Assembly (NCBI GenBank): GCA_025201865.1
Contig: MU602668.1
Span: 38,571 to 102,570 of the forward strand
Length of the DNA: 64,000 bases
Reading direction: 5' to 3'
Source of the DNA: Ramicandelaber brevisporus
Taxonomy: Eukaryota > Kickxellomycota > Ramicandelaberales > Ramicandelaberaceae
Shown: positions 28,967 through 36,681 of the stretch, piece after piece
Numbering within the stretch: the stretch's first letter is position 1
How the letters are laid out: every line of letters starts with the position of its first letter
The notes under the pieces: model-generated
What the model saw: only the letters and a program-made list of their open reading frames with translations
Told to the model about the DNA's origin: nothing
Database searches by the model: none
Translations under genes and position numbers: made by a program

Positions 28967-30724
28967 TTACTGAGTTGGAAGGAAGTTTCCAACAATGGCC
29001 ATCGGAATGTTATACTTGTCACGACGAATAGTAAAGGAAAAGCAACACGCAGTTGTCTCACCATCGTCCAATATCAATTCTTGCTGTTGCTGCTGTTGCT
29101 GGTGAGTTGGAGTGCCGAGTCCATCGCTTCCCTTTGGCTCAATGTCTTTGTCCAGCCATTCGTCTAGTTGGGGATGTCTCTTTAATACACAGGATGTTAA
29201 CACTGCCTTTTGAGATGGATCAAATGCAATGTTTCCATACTTTTCCCAGTAATTAACATCAGACTGTTCCGCCATCAACTCATAGATACTCACATGGCCA
29301 TCCCTAAAATACTCCAGTGGCAATCCAACCAATTCTGCAAATTCTCGATTGGCTCTATGGATCTCGCCAGTTCTGCGCCACAAACAAGATGGAACACCCA
29401 TTGCGGTAAACACTCTGTCGTAGTCATACAACAGCCGTTCGAATGATTCCTCCACTTGCAGCAAATCAGTGTCAGTTAACGACTGAGCAACTAATCTAAA
29501 CTTTGGTCTAAATTCCGACATTACTTTGATGATTCTAGCACGCGATTCATTCGTCATGTGCCGATCCATGTATCTGACTAATCTGTTGTATCCTCTAATG
29601 TAATCATGCGGCTTCAGCATTCCGGCATCCTCTTTCGCCTTAATCACCTGCTGTAGTCTCTCATCTGACGTTCCTTCAGTGGTTGGATCTGCCGCCGTCA
29701 AAAAGAATCGCGTTTCTTTATCCTCCTCGCTGCTGTTAATGGCATCGATAATGTCCTCATCATCGTCGTCACCACCATTATCATCGTCATCGTGAGCGAT
29801 TGTTCTTTTGCGTGAGTCAGCTATTGTTGTAGAATTGATACCATTGTTGATATCAGTTAAACCAGTTCCAGCTGCGAAACCAACACCATTGTTTGAATCC
29901 ACCGCTAGGTTGCCTCCACTTAAAAGCGGATTCAGTGCATCCAAACTCATCAAAAAGTCGGTCATTGATGACAATTCTGTGCCCAAATGCTCATTAGCCA
30001 GCGATACTCTTGGTCCCAGCGACTGCATAAACAAGTTACCCAATCCAATATCATTTCCTGTGTTTAATAGTGCATTTCCAGCACTGCTGAGCCCACTGCT
30101 ACCGCGCCAGCCAGGTAATCCAATGGATGGAGATCTCAATCTACTCAGCAACGTTCCCGACTGTCCATTATACGATGTTCCTCCAGAACTTGATACTCCA
30201 CCACCACCACCACCGCCACCGCCAGCAGTGGCTCTCGGGAATGTCGGCGATGTTAATGCCGCACTCGTTCCAATTGTAGCCATTCCCGCCGTCATCGCTG
30301 CTGTTGTCGTAGTGTTCTGCTGCTGTTGCTGCTGTTTCTGACGCTGTTGCAGCTTTTGTTGCTGAACTGCGTGCGGATGAGGGGCTCCAGCTTGGCTCCG
30401 TGCTTCGTCATGGCACAAATGCCCAATATTGCGCTTGATGCATCGCTGACATGGCCGGCCAGTGTCACAGGTCATGTGAGAGCGTCTGCAGTAAACACAT
30501 GCCTGGGCAACCTTTCTGCGCTTCTTCTTGGCTCCATCTTTGACTGGCTCTGATGAAGTTGATGCAGAGTTGGTGCTGTTGTCTGGTGCACCGTTGTTAG
30601 CNNNNNNNNNNGCAACCTTTCTGCGCTTCTTCTTGGCTCCATCTTTGACTGGCTCTGATGAAGTTGATGCAGAGTTGGTGCTGTTGTCTGGTGCACCGTT
30701 GTTAGCTGGTGAGCCGTCCGCCAT
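28967..30724 (-). CDS. Zn(II)2Cys6 transcription factor with PAS domain, Rds2/Ert1-like, containing an assembly gap
   Basis: The fungal binuclear zinc cluster reads ACVYCRRSHMTCDTGRPC then CIKRNIGHLC, closely matching the Rds2/Ert1/AcuK-type cluster, preceded by a basic KKKRRKV. A PAS-like domain lies near residues 445-505 (GEIHRANREFAELVGLPLEY; YWEKYGNIAFDPSQ). Family members activate gluconeogenic and non-fermentable carbon genes. The N-terminus is interrupted by 10 N at 30602-30611 with the same 95 bp on both sides, so residues before the cluster are artificially doubled. The start is the ATG at 30724 (MADGSPANNG). Confidence 0.85.
   Translation of the reverse strand: MADGSPANNGAPDNSTNSASTSSEPVKDGAKKKRRKVXXXXANNGAPDNSTNSASTSSEPVKDGAKKKRRKVAQACVYCRRSHMTCDTGRPCQRCIKRNIGHLCHDEARSQAGAPHPHAVQQQKLQQRQKQQQQQQNTTTTAAMTAGMATIGTSAALTSPTFPRATAGGGGGGGGGVSSSGGTSYNGQSGTLLSRLRSPSIGLPGWRGSSGLSSAGNALLNTGNDIGLGNLFMQSLGPRVSLANEHLGTELSSMTDFLMSLDALNPLLSGGNLAVDSNNGVGFAAGTGLTDINNGINSTTIADSRKRTIAHDDDDNGGDDDDEDIIDAINSSEEDKETRFFLTAADPTTEGTSDERLQQVIKAKEDAGMLKPHDYIRGYNRLVRYMDRHMTNESRARIIKVMSEFRPKFRLVAQSLTDTDLLQVEESFERLLYDYDRVFTAMGVPSCLWRRTGEIHRANREFAELVGLPLEYFRDGHVSIYELMAEQSDVNYWEKYGNIAFDPSQKAVLTSCVLKRHPQLDEWLDKDIEPKGSDGLGTPTHQQQQQQQELILDDGETTACCFSFTIRRDKYNIPMAIVGNFLPTQ
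30507..30706. repeat. Identical 95-bp flanks around an N gap
   Basis: 30507-30601 and 30612-30706 appear identical and are separated only by the ten N at 30602-30611. This is the signature of two contig ends that overlap but were scaffolded instead of merged. Confidence 0.95.
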
Positions 30725-31083
30725 CGTTGCTTCGTGATTTGGAGGTGACACTGGAGATGCTGCTTCTGCTTGTTGCTGCTGCCTGTTGCCGTTTGCTGTT
30801 TGCTGATGCCTGTTGTTGCTTGTGGAAATGAAGTCAATGCTGTTGTCTTTTGTGTTTTTCAGGTGACGGGTGAAACGGGAAAGAATGCAGGGAGATATCG
30901 GAAACGTGAATCTGAATGTACTCATTCAAAATCGATCGATATTAGAAATGTGGTCATAATCAAACATCCTTGGATAAGGCAGCAAGTAAATGGATTCTCA
31001 TCGAACATAGACCTGCCTTTCTTCATTCCTTCTTTACTCACTTTCCCGTTTGTTAATAAAAATGGTTTGAATTAAAAAAAAAG
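30725..31083. other. Intergenic region upstream of the Rds2-like gene
   Basis: A 359-bp stretch holding TGCTGT/TTGCTG runs (30750-30820) and an A/T-rich segment with a poly-A tract at 31074-31082. No gene is seen. Confidence 0.45.
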
Positions 31084-31263
31084 TTACAAATCAGAAGCAG
31101 TAAACACATGTTGATGAGTAGTGCCGGCCGGTGTATTTGAATTCGTGATAAAGAATCTCGACAATTTGCCAACATCACCAACCTTGAGTACACCATCCTT
31201 GTAGTCATCGCCCGCATCAAAACAGCAACGCACCTTCTTACCAGTTGTCTTGTTGGAGAGAGC
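31084..31263 (-). CDS. Possible alternative last exon of the CorA-type transporter
   Basis: Downstream of the CorA stop codon, in the same frame, is a protein-like stretch of ~60 codons without its own ATG, ending FTASDL and a TAA. Between them, 31263-31316 has intron features on the minus strand: GT at 31316, a perfect TACTAAC branch site, and TAG ending at 31263. Removing those 54 nt keeps the frame and replaces the last residues of the transporter with this tail (KVRCCFDAGDDYKDG and onward). I recognise no domain in it. It could instead be an exon of a lost gene. Confidence 0.35.
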   Translation of the reverse strand, partial: ALSNKTTGKKVRCCFDAGDDYKDGVLKVGDVGKLSRFFITNSNTPAGTTHQHVFTASDL

Positions 31264-31305
31264 TAGTAGAATCACATTATATCTTGTTTATAGTTAGTAT
31301 TATTA

Positions 31306-33963
31306 TTATAGAATACCGAATCGTCGTGAGAGAATTAAAGACATTACAGTCCACAATGCCATTCCAGCAACAATCATCCAGAAATAAAGAGTTGATTGGC
31401 CATTTTCTTCACTACCAGTCTGCCACGGCACTGTAACGTTCATGCCCATCAAGCCTGTTATAATATTCAACGGCACTAAGACCGATGCAATGCTGGTGAG
31501 TTTAGCTACAACATCATTTGTCAAGTTGGCTGAATGGGTCATTGAGATGGAGATTTGCGCCAGGTACGCAGAGTGGGCACGCGCGAGAACCAAGTCGAGA
31601 TGTCGAGCAGTAGAAAGCATCGTAATGACGTGGTCATTGATATCATCGTAGTACAGGGAAATGTCGTTTTGGCGCTGGCGGCGCTGGCCACGGCGAGTCG
31701 ACACTGAGGACGGATGCTGATGCTGTTGACACGGTTGATACTGCTGGTGTTGTTGGTGAACCGAATATGGCCTATTTGGAGATGTGCTCGCTAACCGGGC
31801 AATGTGAGAAACTGATAGAGTTGTAGGAGACGATACAGCAACAGCGTCATCACTGCGGCCGCTGAGAGTGTTCCCGCGTGATCGTGATTGTGGTCGAGGT
31901 TCATCGTATGCCATTGCTGCACCGTCATCGTCAATTTCAGAGTACATGGCAGACAATCGAGCACCTGTGCCCATACCATAGTCAGCTGGATGGTTATCAC
32001 GTCTGATGCGCTCGCTGCTGCCACCACCACCACCACCACCACCACTAGCTGAACGCACAGACACAGGAAGTGGTTCTCGGCGCTTCATCACACCACGAAC
32101 AACGTCAGCTTTGCCCGCCAGAATGCGCACCAATGCCACAATTCGTCGACGAGTGTTTGAGATTCGCAGCAACATGTCCTGCTGTTCAGCCTCTGATAAC
32201 AACAGCGACAAATCATCAATCACATCCACTTCGAGCTCAATGGCTCGTAAGATTGGCATAAACGAATCTGTGATATCATCGATAATGGTGTAGTTGATCC
32301 ACTCTGGTGTAATTGATACAAAACTCAACAAATGCCGAATACGCTGCAGCGCATTGAAGACATGAGGTGAATTCGGATCAGCATGAAATGTAAGAATACC
32401 TCCACCACACACTAATGTCCCTTCTGATGCTGCCGATGCCGATGCCGATGTTGATGCTGATGCTGATGCCGTAGTTGACGCATTGTCGCCCGGGAAAGTA
32501 TCAAGCGAGCCATTCATTACAATTGAATAAAAGTTACGAGGCTCCATATAGCTTAAGCTAACGGGATCAGCATCAAGACCACGGTAGCATACAAACATGT
32601 AGTCCTGCAGCATTGACTCTGTTTTATCTCGAGCCTCTTCGCTCAAAATATCTTCGACTGTCAATGGGTGAATTCTGAAGATGCGCTGGATTGCTGTCAT
32701 TTCAAGTTCAGTGGGTGCTGCAACATCCAGCCAATAACATTTACCGCGCTGTGCTGCGGAGGTTTCGTCGCCTAAAGACACTGCAATCATATCGCGCAGA
32801 CTCAGTGATTCTGTTCGTAGCGATGCCAGATCACGAGCTCGAACTGTACCAACTGTCGGAGAGAAGAATGTAAACCGGAATCCAGGCTGGGAGAATGTGT
32901 CGCGGTCCAGAAAGAGTTTGTTGATCTCACGCTCTGCATCGGCTTTGGCTGCTGCGGCTGGACCGAGATGATCAGAGAGCGCACCGGTGTTATCCAGAGA
33001 GGCTGATGAGTTTCTTCGTGCTTTGCCATATACTGTCGTGTCAAGGTCGCCGGTTTCAGCGAGACTCTGCAGCATTCGCCAGTTGATTGATTGATGGCGT
33101 CGTTTAACTTGGGTGACAACGGATGTGAGTCTGGCATGATCAGATGGAGACTGAGACGATGCATGCAACTGGCTTTGGTGGAATTGCACTTGCTGACTAT
33201 GAAGTGATGGCGGTGTAGTTAAATCTGGCGGATGGACAACAATCTCTGGTGACGCAGCATGTTCTCGCTGTGGAGAGAGAGCAGCTGGCACTACATCAGG
33301 ACTACTCTCTTCGCTATATTCACCAGAAGCACTTTGATCATGTTGAGTCTCACCAGACACAGACTCATGAACTGGGTCAGGCAGCCGCATTGTTGTCAGA
33401 TGATGCCGGTCGTGATCAGTCAGCGTGACGCCGCTCGGCCCGCTTGGTGTGAAGGCTTCTGGAGATGTATCCCTTGATGAAGTTCCAAATCCAATACGAG
33501 GCGATGGAGCTGGCGATGCTTCATCCATTGGCGGCAATAGCAGACTCGCAGATGAACTTGCTCCAGCTGGTCCATATCCTTCAATGTGCCGCTGTTGATG
33601 CATCCGCTGACGTAGTCCAGATCCCATCGACAGCGTCTTTGAGCGCCGAATGCCATGGCTCGATTGATAGTCACTCGTCAAAGATGTCGCAATAGGAAAT
33701 GCGCTGATACGGCCGCCGACAGGATGCTGAAGTGGTGGTCTATCTGGGATACCTCCGCTGTGAGCCAAACCAACTGCCGCGCCGCCAAGGATCTGTGCTG
33801 GAGTGATAGCAGCGTCAGCACTGCCATATGGAACGGCAGGTTGAGATGTTGACGAGCGACGCATACGCCTGCTGACGCGGAGATGCTGCTCCTGTGACGT
33901 CTGTTGCTGCAGCTGCTCTGGTAGCAGCGAAGATCGCTCGTTGTAATCGCTGTTGTCGTTCAT
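31306..33963 (-). CDS. CorA-type magnesium transporter (Mnr2/Alr-like)
   Basis: An 885-residue protein. The first ~330 residues are disordered, Ser/Pro/Gln-rich, starting NDNSDYNERSSLLP. The CorA domain follows: YCWLDVAAPTELEM, FRIHPLTVEDIL, YMFVCYRGLD, long stalk helices, then the pore motif GMN in LMGMNVTVPW and a second terminal membrane helix (TLYFWMIVAGMALWTVMSL). This length and N-terminal extension fit fungal Mnr2/Alr proteins that move Mg2+ across the vacuolar or plasma membrane. A Gly-run and a polar loop insertion lie between the stalk helices. The start is the ATG at 33963. Confidence 0.9.
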   Translation of the reverse strand: MNDNSDYNERSSLLPEQLQQQTSQEQHLRVSRRMRRSSTSQPAVPYGSADAAITPAQILGGAAVGLAHSGGIPDRPPLQHPVGGRISAFPIATSLTSDYQSSHGIRRSKTLSMGSGLRQRMHQQRHIEGYGPAGASSSASLLLPPMDEASPAPSPRIGFGTSSRDTSPEAFTPSGPSGVTLTDHDRHHLTTMRLPDPVHESVSGETQHDQSASGEYSEESSPDVVPAALSPQREHAASPEIVVHPPDLTTPPSLHSQQVQFHQSQLHASSQSPSDHARLTSVVTQVKRRHQSINWRMLQSLAETGDLDTTVYGKARRNSSASLDNTGALSDHLGPAAAAKADAEREINKLFLDRDTFSQPGFRFTFFSPTVGTVRARDLASLRTESLSLRDMIAVSLGDETSAAQRGKCYWLDVAAPTELEMTAIQRIFRIHPLTVEDILSEEARDKTESMLQDYMFVCYRGLDADPVSLSYMEPRNFYSIVMNGSLDTFPGDNASTTASASASTSASASAASEGTLVCGGGILTFHADPNSPHVFNALQRIRHLLSFVSITPEWINYTIIDDITDSFMPILRAIELEVDVIDDLSLLLSEAEQQDMLLRISNTRRRIVALVRILAGKADVVRGVMKRREPLPVSVRSASGGGGGGGGSSERIRRDNHPADYGMGTGARLSAMYSEIDDDGAAMAYDEPRPQSRSRGNTLSGRSDDAVAVSSPTTLSVSHIARLASTSPNRPYSVHQQHQQYQPCQQHQHPSSVSTRRGQRRQRQNDISLYYDDINDHVITMLSTARHLDLVLARAHSAYLAQISISMTHSANLTNDVVAKLTSIASVLVPLNIITGLMGMNVTVPWQTGSEENGQSTLYFWMIVAGMALWTVMSLILSRRFGIL

Positions 33964-34063
33964 CGCGAAGTTTGAGAAACAAAAGAAAAATATATCGAAA
34001 GTGGCAGTTTGGAATGGAAAGAATGTGGCGCTGCGCATGAGAAACGATCACACGTTTCGATCC

Positions 34064-34073
34064 TGACGCGTCA
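34064..34073. promoter_or_regulatory. Palindrome TGACGCGTCA
   Basis: A perfect 10-bp palindrome about 100 bp upstream of the CorA-gene ATG, combining CRE-like half-sites with an ACGCGT (MCB-type) core. It lies just outside the left end of the inverted repeat. Function is inferred only from similarity to these motifs. Confidence 0.25.
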
Positions 34074-34086
34074 TTACGAATGGTAA

Positions 34087-34619
34087 AGTATCAAGTACTC
34101 GCTCAGCACAGGTGCATTCGGATTTAAAGACACAATAAGAGCTGATTATATAGGAGGAGGGTGAAGAATGAAAGGACGAGCCGAGGCAGAGAAAAGGAAT
34201 GAAAGAAAGTAAAAGAAAAGAGAAAAGAAGGCTGGAGGAGCAGGGTATCGATCCCTGTACCTCTCGCATGCTAAGCGAGCGCTCTACCATTTGAGCTACA
34301 CCCCCGACGAAGACTTGAGTTCCAGATGTCGCGAGTCCAACTGGCATCTAGGATATTCACACTTTCACACTGAGCCTCCGCCTTGACCACGCGTATGCAT
34401 CCGATAGTCGCCTATTAAAAGTTAGGCACGAGCGGATCCGTCAAAAGCTTGATACAAGAGAATCTGCCGAAAGAAGTGTTACAATGCTGGAAAAGTGACA
34501 ACCAATGTGTGGTAAACCGACATCTTCTGGCAAACTTGGCATCTGAACTCAATGTCTGCCATGGTGGTACTCGCATCCCAGTCCACCAACAATGCGCAGC
34601 GGCTGGACAGCAGAACCAG
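34087..34619. repeat. Left arm of large inverted repeat
   Basis: About 533 bp, matching 36133-36681 in inverse orientation. It includes the tRNA-Ala gene, its 3' flank with an A/T-rich TATATA segment, and ~310 bp of 5' flank. The tRNA and the inner end near 34560-34619 are almost identical to the other arm; the rest shows scattered substitutions and small indels. Confidence 0.9.
34233..34305 (-). tRNA. tRNA-Ala(AGC)
   Basis: A 73-nt intronless cloverleaf read on the minus strand. The anticodon loop is TTAGCAT, giving anticodon AGC. The acceptor stem has the alanine identity pair G3:U70 and one U6-U67 mismatch. The T-arm is CAGGG-ATCGATA-CCCTG and the discriminator is A. CCA is not encoded. 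The sequence is identical to the copy at 36471-36543. Confidence 0.97.
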
Positions 34620-34783
34620 CACCATATCGTTCGTTGGCCAATAATGCCGATGGAAAATGTAAATGAAGACAAAGCGATAGGAACAGCCTGCAATGTGAAG
34701 ACCAGATTGAAAAGAAACAAACTGAAATGACTAAAGTTGTGACGTGAAAACTAAAACAATTACGGCTAATGTGGCTAATATTA

Positions 34784-35404
34784 TCAGAGTCCGCCCATCT
34801 TTACTGGGAACTTCTCGATAGTAGCTATCGTCGTTTCTGGCTCGTCAGGCAAGACCAGTTCCACGGGGCTCTGGAGCTGGTACAAGTCGCCTCTTGGTGG
34901 GAACTGAGTGAGCTGACCGACAAGTTTCGCCGGATTTTTGGTCGTCAGCACCAGTGGCTCACGCTTGCGAAGCATCAAATCAGGCTGGTCAATCGTCATT
35001 GTGAACGAGAGCTCTAGGACATTTTCATATTTCGGCGGGAACTGCTGGGTACGCTTCAGAATGCTTCCGGCGTCAATATCAATGTCATTCTGCTCAATAG
35101 TTAGAGTTCCACCGCCACCACCACCACCACCACCACTGTGCCCCTCATCTGCGCCTGGAAGCTCGGCAGTCATACGGAAGCCAACCACACGAAAACGGAC
35201 GCTGTTGAAGGGATCATCGGGATTCACATCGACACGGACCTTTATACCACCACGAAAGTCGACATCGACCAACGCAGTTCGAATGCGTACCGGCGTGTTG
35301 ATCGCCAGCATGGAGCAAGGTATCTCGGCGCCAATTGGCGGCAGACCACGCTGGGCAAGCACAGTCGTAAGCAGAGTAAACAGCAGGAGCAGATACGAAA
35401 ACAT
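34784..35404 (-). CDS. Secreted protein of unknown function in the inverted-repeat loop
   Basis: A 206-residue protein. It starts with a signal peptide (MFSYLLLLFTLLTTVLAQ). The mature part is beta-strand-like, with repeated alternation (VRIRTALVDVDF; IKVRVDVNP; VRFRVVGFRM), a nine-glycine run near residue 95, and a C-terminal KREPLVL region. No cysteine framework or catalytic motif is recognised. The start is the ATG at 35404, with an ATATATTTAAG TATA-like element about 90 bp upstream. It is the only gene in the loop between the two tRNA-bearing arms. Confidence 0.65.
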   Translation of the reverse strand: MFSYLLLLFTLLTTVLAQRGLPPIGAEIPCSMLAINTPVRIRTALVDVDFRGGIKVRVDVNPDDPFNSVRFRVVGFRMTAELPGADEGHSGGGGGGGGGTLTIEQNDIDIDAGSILKRTQQFPPKYENVLELSFTMTIDQPDLMLRKREPLVLTTKNPAKLVGQLTQFPPRGDLYQLQSPVELVLPDEPETTIATIEKFPVKMGGL

Positions 35405-36132
35405 AGTGAGGCGAAGGAAGTTATCTGGTAAGGATGAGTGCAAGAAGGGATGCCTGGAGCGAGCGGTTAGTTAGAGAGCTGACTGCAACTTAAATATATG
35501 AGGAGGGCTGGCCGAAGCACATATGTACAAAGAGCGCGTTACGGTGAGACATCCTGTCGTAGCTGATGGGTCACAGGTGGGCTGCTGGATGAGGCGGTTA
35601 GAAAAGGAACATTGACTCTCGCTGGGAAATGCGATGTTGATATCCACTGGCGTGTACGGACATGTGCATGCGTATGCAGGCGTGGGCTGAGATGCGTTTG
35701 TGCTATGAGAACATCAAAAAGAGTGAATTTATCGCAGTCGAAAGGATGTTGATTGTGTGTGTGGGAAAGTAATCGCAGGCGGAAGATAAGCTCCCTGGTG
35801 TGAAAAAACAACGGGCAGAAAAGGTGGTTGACTAAAATAATATACTAAATGTGCGTCCTACTCCAACCAGTAACGCGGCTGTGTGTGGGAATCCTCCACA
35901 GTGTAACTGAAAAGGTGGCAATCTCCTGCAATGATTGCAAAATGAAGGGCTGAGGCTGTCTAGCAGCAGCGAGGACTGGCGAACAAATGACGAAAGTAGT
36001 ACACATTGGAGATGGAGTGTGCATGTGAATGATACGGCGTGTGAATGAGAGGCTGCTGGATGTGAGGAAGCTGATGTTGCCAGATGCAGCTGTGTCTCGT
36101 TCGAAGGAGAGCGGGATGCCGGCGACTGTTGT
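35405..36132. other. Loop sequence of the inverted repeat, no second gene
   Basis: About 730 bp between the secreted-protein gene and the right arm. Short frames occur on both strands but none has an ATG plus protein-like composition. Confidence 0.45.
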
Positions 36133-36681
36133 TGGTTCTGCTGTCCAGCCGCTGCGCATTGTTGGTGGACTGGGATGCGAGTACCACCATAGCAGATATT
36201 GAGTTCAGATGCTAGTTTTGTCAGAAGACGCCGCCATTTTATCGCACATTGACTGTCACCTTTCCAGCAGTTTAGCACTTCTCGCTCTGTTCGTGTCGTT
36301 TCTTTCGGCAGATCCGCTCGAGCCTAGCTTTTAACGAGGTAGCTGCCAGGCGGTGCCTAGCGGCGCATGCGCATGGTCAAGGCGGAAGCGAAGTGTGGAG
36401 GCGAAGTGTGGAAGTGTGGATATCCGGACTGCCAGTTGGGCTAGCGACATTTGGAGTCTAAAATTTCGTCGGGGGTGTAGCTCAAATGGTAGAGCGCTCG
36501 CTTAGCATGCGAGAGGTACAGGGATCGATACCCTGCTCCTCCAGCCATCTTTTCTTTCCTTTTTTCATTCCTTTTATCTGCCTCGACTCGTCCTTTCGTT
36601 CTTCACCCTCCTCCTATATAATCAGCTCTCATTGTGTCTTTCAAAATCGAATGCACCTGTGCTGAGCGAGTACTTGATACT
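36133..36681. repeat. Right arm of large inverted repeat
   Basis: The inverse counterpart of 34087-34619, with the second tRNA-Ala. Its outer end overlaps the last ~40 bp of the coding region of the 36641-39133 gene. Homology stops sharply after TACTTGATACT at 36681. Confidence 0.9.
36471..36543 (+). tRNA. tRNA-Ala(AGC)
   Basis: 73 nt, identical to the reverse complement of 34233-34305, with the same AGC anticodon, G3:U70 pair and U6-U67 mismatch. It is followed by a pyrimidine-rich stretch with a T-run at 36560-36565 suitable as a Pol III terminator. Confidence 0.97.

Noticed and set aside
34048-34347. Open frame across the minus-strand tRNA-Ala
   Set aside because: The tRNA is complete with anticodon and identity pair; the peptide is its translation plus flanks.
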